From Theocolax elegans (taxonomy: Eukaryota; Arthropoda; Insecta; Hymenoptera; Cerocephalidae), in the NCBI GenBank assembly GCA_026168455.1, contig CM047426.1, forward strand, positions 78,085,986 to 78,149,985: DNA of 64,000 bases, read 5' to 3'. Below are positions 50,201 to 61,217 of the stretch, in pieces. Within the stretch, counting starts at the first letter, position 1. Each line of letters opens with the position of its first letter. The notes under the pieces are model-generated. The model worked only from the letters and a program-made list of their open reading frames with translations. It did not search any database and had not been told where the DNA came from. Both the position numbers and the translations under genes were made by a program.

Positions 50201-53200
50201 AACGGGAATCGCAATTGTTATAATTTCTCCGTTTGATCTATTCAACCAAAATAATACTGTAATATGGTATAATTTATTGCAGTAACAATATTTGTTAAGT
50301 GTACAAACAAATCGCAAACGAATTTCTACTGTAAAAAATGTTTATATCTATTTTCACGATAGAACTATACTATTATTTTATTTATCGAAAATTTATCTTC
50401 TATTTATAGATCTTAGAATTATTAGTTTATTTAAATCGACAAAAGTATACACGCTTTCTTTATGTCTAGTTCTTTCTTAACAATTGAATGCAAATATATA
50501 AATAAATCATTATCTCCATAAATTGTGTAGAGTATTGTTAGAAAATTATACCGCTGTGTGTTACAAGCGTAATATAGTAATCAGATACAAAGGGGGAATG
50601 GTTGAAACAAACCGGTAAATATGCGTAAAACAAGAATTATTACTAAATTGCAATATATTAATGCCAATTGAATAATAGCGATAGATACGTATACACCTAT
50701 TTTTATCGTATACATGTATATTGATTTTATATATAATAAATTTATATTATATTATGTTTGATTGTGTGTTTATTCCGTTATCATGTCTTTATGGGTTGAC
50801 GGGAGGGGGGTATTGCTAATAATAGTGCGTGTAATCATGTAATGTTAATCAGTCTATATTAGTTACTGTAATGGTTATTCGTATTTCGTTATTTTTAGTT
50901 TCTTTATTTGATACGTGTTTAATGTTAAATATACTTAACCGAGTAGTTGCTACACAGTGAATAGCGAAGAAAATATATGTTATTTAGTTTCACAACATTA
51001 TTAGTCACAGTAACATTGATATATAATTATAAATAATTTTAATTTAGCACCTTAATAATACGACTAGGAAAACTTTATTTAATTTCATTAATTACATGTT
51101 TATCACAATAACCGTAAGTCGAACGTAGCTTTGATAAAACTATTTTCAATTTACATTGTAAACGTATAGTGACGGCGGTGCTCTTTTTTACATCGTTTAA
51201 AACAAATAGTAAAACATCAAAGAATAAGCAACCATAAAGTCAGTTGAATCGAAACTATATAGAAAAAATAGTCTCTCGGTGATGATAAAATCCTTGAAAA
51301 AAGAGTTTTAAAACCCGATAAAATGAAAAGACGCGCGTCGGGTAAGTTACCAAGAGAAAATCGAGCAAGTATCTCTGGTTCTCTCGAAGTAACGCTTACA
51401 TCGTGCGAAAAAAAAGTGTATAGAGACGTTGGAGAGTGAGAAAGTTGAGCCTTCATTAAAGGTTAATTTCCGTAAAATCTGCCGCAGCGATGCGTTCGCC
51501 ACGACGCTCAGCGCCCTTTACGGAAAGCTGCTGGTCGTCATGGGCATCGCCTTCCCCATGGCGGAAGTCATTTCCACGTACATCCCACCCTCGTTCTACG
51601 AAGCCTTCTACCTCTACCTCTACATTGGCAGCATGGTCTTCCTTCTCGTCATGTACGCCACCATGTGCGGAGATAGTAAACCTAAGCAAAGTAAGTTATA
51701 TCAATTCTTTCTAACGACTTGGTTTACTTTTTTATCCTCCAACTTACCAAACATTGTAAAGATGCTCCTTAGCATGATGTTATACTTACCCTTCTGTATA
51801 TATCATTTTATGAATATTTAAAACACTATACCGAGTTTATTATTCATTTTAGTCTTGTAATAAACAAGCCACTATAGTTTATCTGTTTCGCTACTGGATT
51901 AACTCTAATTATTAAATTTTTTATTATCTTCTTTTAAGTTTCCTTTTTCATAAACGACTTGACTATGAAATTTAAGACTCTTGGTTGGCTAAACCGTTAA
52001 CGATGCATTTTATCGCTTTCATAATTTTTTCTTACAATATTTAGTGAACGTTTAATTATGTATAAACTTTACAATATTAACGAAAAAAAACACTTAAATA
52101 AAATATACCAAAATGCAATATCTAAAAACCGTTAAGTAAATATTACTATTCACTTCGGTAGAGATTTTAAGAAATTTTACTTCATTTATTAAGTAAGGTA
52201 CATTTTACTAAAACTCTTCAGCAATTATTATTGTTCAGTTTACTAAATCTTAAAAATTTATATTTTATTATAAATTATTTTTAAAATGGATTAATTAATT
52301 ATATGCGAAAGAATTATTATTTTAAGAAGTTGAGAACAAATAAAATATTAATAATTTGTATATTGTAATATTCTATTTAAATTACATAATTAAAAAAATA
52401 TTTCTATTTGTAAGGTACTCTTTGTTTCTTGTAACGTTGTTATTGTCTATATAGAAATATTATAGGTTAAAAAGTGTTTGCACACTACGTCAAACATACT
52501 ATATTTACAATTCGCAATTTACGTATAGAAAATTCAAATTAATTAAACTTTAATTAGCAATAAAAAAATTTATTGAAGGGGTTCATGAAAATTATACTTA
52601 ACTTTTTTCTGTGCATGTCTACTATTTATAGTTATTTAGATAGTTACGTGGAAAAATGTTTAAGCCCAAAATAATACTGAATCTTAATAACCTTTAAAAG
52701 AAATTATAAAGTATAATCTTAATGTATTAAAACAAACTAATTAAAAAAACAAGTAACTTGTGGTGTACAAAAGCCACGTCGCTTTAGTCTTAAAAGATGA
52801 ATATTCAAGCAGCTTGCGATATATAACTTGAAATCTAGTAGTAAAGTCCTGAAAATCCCTTCCTGCAATAAGGCAGTCGCGCCGAGCATTAATAACCGTC
52901 ATTAACTTTCGGTACGTTTGCTGCAACCCACAGAAAAGCAGAAAGACGTGAGCGACTTGGACTCGTCACAATCGTCAAGCGGCGTAGGTGCTGATAGCGA
53001 TGCTGCTGATACCGGATGCACTCATCTCACGCCTTCCCGACCAGCCCAGCATTACGGAAGTTTTTACCTTAGAATGGGAGCGGTCGCCTTTGGCATTGGT
53101 TCGATGATTTATTCCGGGCTTGAATTTGGCCAGTATTTCGAGCTCGAAAGGAATACAAAGTGTCACAATATCATGCTGGCCCTTACGCCTGCTACTCGCA

Positions 53201-56200
53201 TGGCCTTCATCTTCATCCAGATGTATTTCATCTTTCTCAACGATAAGGTGAGGTGATTTGTAGTGAGATTATAGGATTTTATTTATGTCTCTCATAAATT
53301 TCTTGCGACTCCACGTAGGCGTGCGAAGAGACAGTATTATAACAGTCACATTTATTAGTTTTATTAATAGAAATAATGTATTTGTTTTCGTACGTATATA
53401 GAACAGATTAATATAAATATTCCGTGATTTATTCTTAATAACCAGTCAAAATTTATTCGTACGGCAGAGTCGCGTTTATTTCGCAAGACAGGCTTTAATA
53501 TTCGAACAGTTGTTGTGGAAGTTTGATAATTGTGAAACGTCGTAAAGTTAATATTCTTCCTCATTTTTGTTTATTAAAAATAGTTTAATTACTCTCTAGC
53601 TACAATGAGTAATTACAACCTTCTTCAAATCTTCGGAAGAAGGGGAATGACACCTTAAGTTTGAACAAAACTCACTGATCTAGGACAATCTTCTCGAATC
53701 TGATTAACAAAAGTCAGGGGAGCGTGAAAACCGGCCTCCAAAAATACGTCGAGAAGTACATCCCGGGTGATGTGTTCGAGTAGAGAAAAAAAGCCACGTA
53801 GCCATCTCGAGGACGACGTCACGCGTCGTTGCAACGGCGCAGTGTCGCTACGGTTTAATGAAACAGAAGGGAGAAACGTATAGAGAGAACCCGGGGAAGT
53901 TTACGGGCAAGAGCCTCGTCCTGATCGCTTCAGTGCTCTCTCTTTCTTTCCCCGTCCGTTATTCTCGTTAACGCACCCCCGCGTTGGAGCTCTTTTGCGT
54001 CGGGTATCGAGGGGAGGAGAAAAAAAATACGCAGAAAAATGAAAAAATTAACTATTAATTGACGCGCGGTAGAGAGAAAATTAGGTACACCCGTATAATG
54101 CCCACGAAAATTGACAATTGCGTCGATACTAATTTATTTACGTTAATTTCCTTTCGAATTTTCATGGAAAGCCTATGAATAACGTTCTGTGACGCGAATT
54201 TATAAATGATGTCTGGTAATAATATCGATTTATCGGGTATTACCTCGTACATGTGCGCGCTTATATTTATTGCTAAATAACCGTTCTTGTAGTTATTTAT
54301 TTACTGTTATTAAAAATTATCTCACACGTGCAATATTTGTATCATATATTATAGAGAATGAAGTGATCGTGACTTTATGAAATTTATATTTTTCAACATT
54401 CCTTACCTTACACTACAAATGAAATATGATATTTTACAGTGCACAACAAATACAAATTTATCAAATAATAAATTATTAGAGGTCGTAAGGCAATAATTCC
54501 GGGTTCGATTCGAATCTTGAACTTTAGTTACAACGCGAATCACATACTTCCATCGTTGATTGGGTGCATAAATGGAATGGCGATAGAGAAAAATAAAATA
54601 AAATAGCACAAAAGCGTAGTGATATTATAGAGGAATAGGAGAGAAGGAAATATTGTTCAATAAATACGGAAAAAAGTACTTAATAAAAGATGAAAGAAAC
54701 CGGGTGTTACTAAAAGATAAGTGAAAAACGTGACGCACAGAGGTACAAAAGCATTGGAACGAAGAGGAAGCACATAAGTGAGACAAAGGGGAATGAGAAC
54801 TTACATGAATTCCCCGAATGTTCGTAGGGTGAATTGCTGGCTCCTTCCGCACCGAAAAACCATGATTTCACAAATGCGAGTTCAAGCCAAGTGATTCGGA
54901 TGAATAGCCAGGCGAGAGAAAGATAGAAGGAACTGATTTAATGACGGGCTCCTTTACTTTAATTAGAAGCGATGAGGGGGCTCGAACGGTTCTTTTTATT
55001 TCATCCACGTTTGGACGAGTTCCAGTATATCCTCCATCTGAAAATTATGTGAGAGTGGGAGAGTGAATTTCTACCGCGATACACCCAAGAAAATATACGC
55101 TTACGTTTGATATAAGACATTTTTCCTTTATTTTATGCCGACATAAATTATTCATACTGTTCTCTCGATAATGACGGCAGGTGCAGTTTATAAGGTGTCG
55201 TAGTCCATAAGAGATGTTTATTCAACCGTAAAATGAGGTAGAAAGTCGGTGATGAACGTAATTTTTATTTTGAATGCTAATAACGTCACAATTTTCGTTT
55301 CTTTGTTATTTTCAGCAAATGAAAGTGTACAGTCACAGGGTCATCGCGCGATTCGGACTAATGCACATGATTGGCACAAATCTTTCCGTTTGGCTGAATG
55401 TTCTGGTGCAGGAGACCAAACACGAAATCCTTACGTTTTATAATCCGGAAAATAACTCGCTAAGGATTTCGCACAGATTAGGTAAAGTATCATATACATA
55501 TGTTTTACATTATTTTATTATTAAACCTCTCAACATGTTCTTCTAATTACAATAGCTAATAAAATCTCATATGTAGTTGATATTCTTAAAAATATGATTA
55601 TGAAATTACTTATACTAATTATCATGTTAAAAAAAATGGCTACTTATATTTCTATGTATAACAATTTTCTCTGATTACAAAAAATTTTTTCGCCAGTGTG
55701 TAGAAAATGCAATAACATAATACGAAATGTAAACAAATAGTATCGTACACGTCTAATTGTATCAAAACAACGAAGAAGTAAAGTAAAATTAATAGGATAA
55801 GCTTAAACGCGTCAATCTAAAGGTTACATAGAAAATCCAATTATATCCGGAAAACATTGGTGCGTGTTAATCTGCTTACACTAAAACATAACTCGTGTAA
55901 TTCATCCAGGCACGAAAGGTGGACACCTACACCTAGGTGGTCATGGGCATATTCACCACAGTGACCACCAAGCTCAGCAGCACACGAGAATACCGCGAGG
56001 CTTGAAAGGTCCCCATCACATATTCGAGTGTCGACGTACCAACATTATGGGTTCGTTGGTTCAAGACGCTAGCCCTTTCCTCTTCCCCTGCACCATCGAG
56101 TACAGTCTCATATGCGCGGCCATACTTTACGTCATGTGGAAGAATATTTCCAAGGCATCGCCCAAAAAGCCAGCATTGCCACCTGCGCGACATCACACTC

Positions 56201-57929
56201 ATGCTTACAGGTATATTATATATTCGTATAGGAAAATAAAATATTGCGACGTAAATGAAGTTGTGTGTACTTCAATCGTTATCTTGATGATATTGTTTAA
56301 CTTGTTGAAAATTGTTTTAAAAATTAAGCTTATACACTTGCATCGGAAAGTATTAAAAAATTTATTAAACGATTTCCATTCGATGTAAATGAACCCTGTA
56401 TTACTGAAAAGAATCTATGAATATAAAAAGCGTAGCATTTACATGTTATGAAATATATCATTATTACTCAAACAGTAATACTATTGCGAGTTGGAAAATC
56501 TCTACAATTCAATATTTGACTGTAAGAAATTTTAATTTACAAACCTTTGAAATAATAGACCATGAGATTGATATACCGAGTTTAAACTGCAACATAGTTA
56601 CAAATCGGTTTATTCCAAAAGTTTTATTCAACTATTTGAAACAGTGAAACTAAACTTACAACGGCAATGACTGAAGTTATTGTCAAAATTTCAAACTATT
56701 CCACAAAGAGTTTCCTGTTTCGCACAATATCAAATTCTCCGGATATTACCACAAGTATAGTAAATAAAATGTTTTATTTCAAAAACGTAATACCGTCTTG
56801 CAGTTAATAATTAGTGATTCTTTTATTTGTAAGATATGTCTTTCTTATTTATGAATCTTACGATGAAAATTATGTATTTCAGAAGATCACCGCACCATTA
56901 CAGCGTCGACTGTGCGCGAGCACACAAAGGCCTCTTCCTGGGTATTCTAATCCTCGTACTGACCATCATTTCGCTCATTCTATTCTTCGTGTTGACCTCG
57001 CGGCCCGAACTTGTACATCTTGCCGTAACCGAGGTCAACATTTGTGAATTGACTCTCTACGGTATGTCAACTCTGGCCACTCTCATAGGAATGTGTCAGA
57101 TGCGAAAGCTCCGGTACGACGGAAATCGGAATCTCGAAGCTCGACAACATCCTTCTAGTTGCCGCACAGACTGGCATGTTCATTTACTCGACGTTCACTA
57201 TAATCGGGAGCCACTTCACCTTAGAGAAACATACGATTCTAGTGTTGATAACAGCTCTAGCGAGTGTTATACAAACAACCTTTCAAACCATCTTCATTTT
57301 GGACGCTTCGAGACGATCGGTCGCTACCGCTGAGCAGATAAGACATAAGCCAGGACGCGAGATTGTCACTTTCCTCTTAGTTACGAATCTGGCGATGTGG
57401 GCGATCAATACCTTGGAAAAGTCGAGAGCTGAATCCCATCCGGTGCAGCTTCACTTTTATGGACTCTGGGCGTGGACCATCATCACACACGTCTCGATGC
57501 CTCTTGCTATTTTCTACAGGTACCTCGCCCCACTATAATAATACATTTTTACTTTTTCTAAATATTCCTTTTATCTTAAAACTCGAGGAAAATTTACTCA
57601 CAGTTTTAGAGACTAACTAAACCGTATATTATTAATAGATACACAAAATTATTTTTTATGAAAATTACATAAATAATCGTTATATTTCCAAATATGTCCA
57701 CTATATATTTTTATTCCTTCTGGTAGTTCAAACACACGTACTATAATTTTACTTTATTTTTGTAAACGGACACTTTGCATATATAGATAAACAATTACAT
57801 CACCTTTTAAACGATTACTTTTAAAAATAATTGCACTTATTTTATTGAATAATTTCCAGGTTTCACAGCACAGTCTGTTTGTGCGAAGTGTGGAAAAAGG
57901 CTTATAAAGTGAAACCAACTTACATGTGA
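36058..57929 (+). CDS. Otop: Otopetrin-family proton channel, nine coding exons
   Basis: Coding segments are 36058-36144, 38287-38531, 48945-49178, 51488-51690, 52934-53247, 55316-55481, 55910-56210, 56883-57519 and 57860-57929, about 751 aa once a surplus base in exon 8 is discounted. Residues 1-188 are an acidic, then Ser/Pro-rich cytosolic tail. Twelve hydrophobic helices follow, among them FATTLSALYGKLLVVMGIAF (first), FYLRMGAVAFGIGSMIY (third), ATRMAFIFIQMYFIFL (fourth), ARFGLMHMIGTNLSVWL (fifth), FPCTIEYSLICAAILYVMW (sixth) and WTIITHVSMPLAIFYRFHS (twelfth). These match otopetrins, plasma-membrane channels that admit protons at low external pH and serve acid taste in insects. Insects have several paralogues and I cannot tell which this is. 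All nine exons join in phase by GT-AG introns apart from the exon 8 surplus. Confidence 0.94.
36145..38286 (+). other. Otopetrin intron 1
   Basis: 2.1 kb. It starts with a (GA)n tract; the rest is AT-rich with no other feature recognised. Confidence 0.8.
36151..36193. repeat. (GA)n microsatellite in the 5' end of otopetrin intron 1
   Basis: More than 20 consecutive GA dinucleotides directly after the exon 1 donor. GAGA tracts can bind GAGA-factor-like proteins in insects; any such role here is inference. Confidence 0.9.
38287..38531 (+). CDS. Otop: Otopetrin coding exon 2 (acidic tail, residues 30-110)
   Basis: The acceptor is TATTTACAG|GGTATA and the donor ACTGA|GTGAGT. The exon is strongly acidic (EDIPTIPEEASEEL, LEEEADALEAAL) and ends KREKDKITT; it is phase 0 on entry and phase 2 on exit. 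Confidence 0.88.
38532..43734 (+). other. Otopetrin intron 2, left part
   Basis: About 5.2 kb of non-coding sequence. It contains a (CA)n microsatellite (40913-40960), a CpG-rich patch (41090-41240), and a GT-rich tract (42860-42895). Open frames at 39767-40228 and 43306-42908 are not recognisable proteins. Confidence 0.6.
40913..40960. repeat. (CA)n microsatellite
   Basis: A run of CA dinucleotides interrupted by AAAT, CG and CT variants. Confidence 0.9.
43736..43909. mobile_element. Foldback/MITE-like element with about 62-bp imperfect inverted arms
   Basis: The left arm from 43743 (GTACCTTGGGTGAGCCTCGC, then GTCATTAC, TTTCGTGGATGG) matches the reverse complement of the right arm ending at 43902 (GTACCATGGGTAAGCATCGC, GTCATTAC, TTTCGTGGATGG) with a few mismatches. 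Weaker pairing extends a few bases outward on both sides. The centre (43800-43840) is CpG-rich. No ORF is present, and no clear target duplication is seen. Confidence 0.75.
44187..44238. repeat. (AT)n microsatellite
   Basis: About 25 perfect AT repeats directly abutting the inverted-repeat element at 44239. Confidence 0.95.
44239..44402. mobile_element. 164-bp MITE-like element with about 55-bp inverted arms
   Basis: The left end GCGGAGATAGACTGACACAA and the reverse complement of the right end GCGGAGACAGACTGACGCAA match with two differences. Pairing continues through TCCAAAAAT, GTACTATA-like and TAATAAA segments. The short centre has no coding sequence. The left side merges into the AT microsatellite, so AT or TA target duplications cannot be told apart from flanking repeats. 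Confidence 0.8.
44725..44763. repeat. Strong 16-bp hairpin
   Basis: Arms CCTCCTAGGATGTATA and TATACGTCCTAGGAGG pair over 16 positions with one mismatch (a G-U pair in RNA) around a 7-nt loop. A second smaller hairpin (CATACAAG/CTTGTATG) follows at about 44780-44806. The function is unknown. Confidence 0.7.
44893..45327. mobile_element. 435-bp MITE with about 57-bp terminal inverted repeats and TAA target duplication
   Basis: The ends CTAGGAGAGTGTCACA and TGTGACACTCTCCTAG are exact reverse complements, and the arms continue with ATCTTTACCAAACTGTAGGA. TAA flanks both sides (44890-44892 and 45328-45330), as expected for a 3-bp target duplication of PIF/Harbinger type. There is no transposase ORF. 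The interior is homologous to the decayed element at 6939-7415. Confidence 0.85.
45331..48944 (+). other. Otopetrin intron 2, right part
   Basis: About 3.6 kb of non-coding sequence. GC-richer patches lie at 45890-46150, 46900-47230 and 47520-47720, a CT-rich tract at 46200-46245, and the dispersed repeat at about 48.0-48.3 kb. No protein is recognised. Confidence 0.55.
47987..48280 (+). repeat. Dispersed repeat, copy 2 (relative at 19.3 kb)
   Basis: Same orientation as 19299-19600, with shared anchors AATACACCCAA, GATTTTTAAATT, CTTATATTTTAA and TATGAATG. Divergence is substantial, suggesting an old family. There is no ORF. Confidence 0.6.
48945..49178 (+). CDS. Otop: Otopetrin coding exon 3 (Ser/Pro-rich linker, residues 111-189), possible cassette
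   Basis: The acceptor is GATTCCATTGCAG and the donor AGCTG|GTGAGT. It encodes WPGLPAALPSPASPSAVIVS, then SRHSSSSPSRNNRHPQ and CYPTPNYLDLEV, ending WKYLSC with the next exon. It is 234 nt and phase 2 on both sides, so skipping it keeps the frame. Open frames in the other two frames here are longer but do not fit the neighbouring phases. Confidence 0.75.
49179..51487 (+). other. Otopetrin intron 3
   Basis: 2.3 kb, AT-rich, with no recognised gene or repeat. Confidence 0.75.
51488..51690 (+). CDS. Otop: Otopetrin coding exon 4 (membrane helices 1-2)
   Basis: The acceptor is AATCTGCCGCAG and the donor GCAAA|GTAAGT. It encodes DAFATTLSALYGKLLVVMG, then PMAEVISTYIPP and a second helix ending LLVMYATMCG. 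An alternative in-phase AG at 51436 has no pyrimidine tract and is less likely. Confidence 0.92.
51691..52933 (+). other. Otopetrin intron 4
   Basis: 1.2 kb, AT-rich, nothing recognised. Confidence 0.8.
52934..53247 (+). CDS. Otop: Otopetrin coding exon 5 (loop and helices 3-4)
   Basis: The acceptor is GCAACCCACAG and the donor GATAAG|GTGAGG. It opens with a Ser/Asp-rich linker (DLDSSQSSSGVGADSDAADT), then YGSFYLRMGAVAFGIGSMIY and the helix ending FIQMYFIFLNDK. Confidence 0.94.
53248..55315 (+). other. Otopetrin intron 5
   Basis: 2.1 kb. A GC-richer patch lies at 53700-54010; otherwise there is no feature. A tRNA-like B box at 54501-54511 lacks the rest of a tRNA. Confidence 0.75.
55316..55481 (+). 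CDS. Otop: Otopetrin coding exon 6 (helix 5)
   Basis: The acceptor is TTATTTTCAG|CAAATG and the donor ATTAG|GTAAAG. It encodes RFGLMHMIGTNLSVWLNVLV followed by QETKHEI, a highly conserved otopetrin segment. Confidence 0.95.
55482..55909 (+). other. Otopetrin intron 6
   Basis: 428 nt, AT-rich, nothing recognised. Confidence 0.85.
55910..56210 (+). CDS. Otop: Otopetrin coding exon 7 (His-rich linker and helix 6)
   Basis: The acceptor is TTCATCCAG|GCACGA and the donor TTACAG|GTATAT. It starts with a histidine-rich stretch (HLHLGGHGHIHHSDHQAQQH), then CRRTNIMGSLVQDASPFLFP and helix 6, ending in a Pro/His-rich loop (PPARHHTHAYR). Confidence 0.94.
56211..56882 (+). other. Otopetrin intron 7
   Basis: 672 nt. 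The long open frames here (56002-56388, 56417-56647) are exon read-through and AT-rich chance frames. Confidence 0.85.
56883..57519 (+). CDS. Otop: Otopetrin coding exon 8 (helices 7-12), contains a one-base surplus
   Basis: The acceptor is ATGTATTTCAG|AAGATC and the donor TACAG|GTACCT. The frame that encodes RAHKGLFLGILILVLTIISL through QMRKLRYDGNRNLE shifts by one near 57137-57138; the other frame continues LDNILLVAAQTGMFIYSTF to the end. CTCGAAGCTCGAC would read LELD with one A fewer. The exon is 637 nt where 636 satisfies the phases on both sides. Both halves are well conserved. Confidence 0.92.
57520..57859 (+). other. Otopetrin intron 8
   Basis: 340 nt, AT-rich, nothing recognised. Confidence 0.85.
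57860..57929 (+). CDS. Otop: Otopetrin coding exon 9 (C-terminus)
   Basis: The acceptor is AATTTCCAG|GTTTCA. It completes FYRFHSTVCLCEVWKKAYK and a seven-residue end before TGA (57927-57929). FRFHS followed by a Cys-rich WK motif is the normal otopetrin C-terminus. Confidence 0.94.
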
Positions 57930-60506
57930 CGCAAGGGGTCATCCGAGGCGTCGAGGAAACTGAAGCGTTCGCTAGTGGCGAAGTCCTGTACGGTACAGCG
58001 TCCCAGCAACCTTCCAGCTCGACTCGACCGCATCGCCGAAAACGATCCCACGTACTTCATCTGATCGCTTACCCTCGCAAAATTCCAGCAGATCGCTGCT
58101 CAACGGGTACCTTCACGTAGATCTATTTTGATTCCTAAGAGATGAACTTTAAACGAATCAACCAAATTATTTCGTTACAATATTGTTTAATATTTCTCAA
58201 ATATACGTTTATAACAGTATTTCAAATCAATTGAACAGACTAAATTGCATATGTACGATTTGAATTAAGTTGTTAGTAAATGCGTTTTGTCAGGATTCAA
58301 AAGCACGAAAGGATTCAATGGAAAACCCAAAGAGCGATCAACTGGAACTTTGCGAGAATCGATGTGACCGTATGCTGTGATTGCGATAGTCCGCGTGACC
58401 TCTCCCGAACTGACGAATGCTGCTCGGGTACAAGTTCAAATTGACCGATAACTCGCTATTCATTTTAACTGCATTTGAATATCCTAGAAAGGATATGAAA
58501 GCGTAATATTTAGCTTATTTTTCATAAGTAATGTATGCTTCCAACCAGAGCCTGGAAAGTATCCGGACGCATGAGACGATCGGATATTTTTTTCGAAAAT
58601 TATAGTTACTGCAGAATACAATTTTTTTCACGCACATATAAGATTAACACTGTTCAGTAAGTTAATAATAATAATACAGTTAGCAAAAAGTATTCGGAAA
58701 AAGTATCCGACGGATACTCTGCTTCTAACAATATAGAACAATAAAATAACAACTATTAAATGAACCTAATCACTTCAAATGAATAACTATACAAAATCAT
58801 AAAAACTGACTTTAGATGATAACTTTTTGTAAAACAGTGAAGATATTGGTCGCAATATGTACCCGAAAGCAATTTGCTCGACAATGCATTCCACAATCAA
58901 TGTCAACGAGTCCCACATAATTCGAGGATCGACGCGAAAAAATCCCAGCTGTGATCGTCGAAATTCAAAATGATCGACTCAAGAATAGTAGATAAAATCA
59001 AAATCTTCGAGGCGATTATCTTGAAACTTGTGTAGGTTAGTTTTTACCCATATTACACAAATCCAAAGCCCGCGTCGGTTTCGTTACCAAACCTGCACAC
59101 GAAAATCGTTTTCCTGTAACCGACCCTGAAATCGTATGCTTATGGATATTCCAAGAAAAAAAAAACTATGTTTCGACTTCGAAAGTAGTGCGACATTGTA
59201 GTAATTAAGAAAGATATATGAGAATAAAAAAAGTTGAAAACGCGTAAACGCCTCATATAAGTATTGCTTTTTAAGCTTTTGTCCATTAGTCTTAAATGAA
59301 AGACGATAGCGTATAACGTTAATGTATATCGTTCTTTTCTCGTCGATGATAAACACGGCCATAATCAAATTTTTGGATTTTTCAAGGCTTCTAACGCACG
59401 TAGTCGATCTAATTCAAGCTTTAGAGTGAATTAGATAAATGAAAAACGGACCACTTCGATACTGTAGAATTATTCGATCTAACGTAATATTTTATACCTT
59501 TTTATATGGAAAATTTTTCCTAACGAGTATTTTTCCAATAACTGACGATCGGTTATAACTTTTTTAATGAAACGTAGTTAAGCCTAGAATTTTTCAAGGA
59601 CCATGACTAAAAAATTTAAAGACGATCTAGGTAGTTTTTCGTCGTTAATCGTACAGTACAATCTGATAATAATTTTTTAATCTGACCGACCACTCGTCTT
59701 CCATAGAGTACAAAGTATCGGGATCCAATTTTAACACATAATACGAAAAATAATTATTTCCTTCGGTCATTCCACGTAATTAACGGACAATTCTTCACAA
59801 TCGAAAGGTACCTGTTGAATTGAAAAAAAAAACACTTGTACGATCCAAACACAATCGATCAAAGTTGAAAATAAAGTCTATAACAAAACGAATTTTGTTT
59901 ATAAGAAAAAAAAATTCGAGACTGAATAATATAACATTTTTATAAAACTATTAAACGGTTTTATATACATATAGAATTAGATAAGAACTTTTTAGCCCGC
60001 ACACATTCAAAATTATACGATCAAATTAACGTTTAAGGAAATATGGGACTATAACGTTAGATTTAACTCGCCAGGGTTCTATAAGACTAACATTTTGAAA
60101 ATTTCAAAACCAACACGTGACGTAATACAGACAAATAAATGCTCAAGATAGAAAAAAGTAAAAGAAAGAGAAAAGAAGTTGAGAACAACAATGGCCAGTC
60201 ATATCAGTGAGAATCGTAAATCGCTGGCGATAGGTAAATATAATGCGCTTGGCAAAGCTGAGCATACGAATATTTACTCGAGTATATACATCGTAAAGTA
60301 TACTCAAATTTTGTTTAATATATATCCAATGAAATATCGAATGAATGCCAGTGAGTATGTGATAACATTTTCATTTCCGTGAACGCGATTTTCCGTGAGT
60401 ACAGTATGTAAGAAAATGAGTAGTATATATATGTATGTATAAGTAAAATTCTTAAAGAAGAAAACAGAATAAATTTTTCTCATTTCTCGAAGAAAGAGAT
60501 GCGATT

Positions 60507-60572
60507 ATATTATTATTATTATTATTATTATCATTATTATTACCATTATTATTACTATTATAATTATTATAA
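60507..60572. repeat. (ATT)n microsatellite
   Basis: ATT trinucleotides with occasional C substitutions over about 65 bp. Confidence 0.9.
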
Positions 60573-61129
60573 CTCGATTAGTAATTGTGTATCGATAATT
60601 TAGTCCTACGTACTATTAGAGTTAAACTGTTAACTTTTTATTATAGTGAGGATATCATGAAAATTTGACGACTGTTCAAAAGTATTTAATAATGTTGCTC
60701 GAAAGCAATGGTAAGGTTTCTTTTAGATGTACAGCAATAAAAATGTGATACTTTTTAATTGTTTAAGTTGTTTACTACGTTTAGCGCGCGTAATACACGA
60801 GCCAAATAAGTTGACATTACGAGTGAGCGTACGTAAGAAATGTGAAAAAAAGTATTCTGACACCGATGACTATATACAGTCGAGCCCTCGATGAAAAAGG
60901 GACAAACATGTATGGACGAAAAGATAAGAATAAAATGTAAAACAATCGTTCGAACCGATTAATCTTGCCGATCGGTCGTTAAATATTTCGATGATTGAGC
61001 AATTCTAGCTGTAAGATAATAGTTGACTAGTATAAGGACGATCATTCTGTAAATACGAAGGAAAAATATTCTTGAGTGTTTTTAGACTAGTCGTGTCGAC
61101 ATGTTTCTTCCAATTATATTGAATTGTAT

Positions 61130-61217
61130 TATATATGTATACATATATATATACATGTATATATACATATATATATACATATACGTATATACATACATAT
61201 AAAGCTATATATATATT
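61130..61217. repeat. Alternating TA/CA purine-pyrimidine tract
   Basis: TATATACATATATATACA-type repeats over nearly 90 bp. Confidence 0.85.

Noticed and set aside
54481..54520. tRNA-like B box GGGTTCGATTC
   Set aside because: No A box, acceptor stem or anticodon arm at suitable distances upstream.
57125..57145. Otopetrin as a pseudogene
   Set aside because: Apart from one surplus base the gene has intact splice sites, phases and all 12 helices, which is not expected of a decaying copy.
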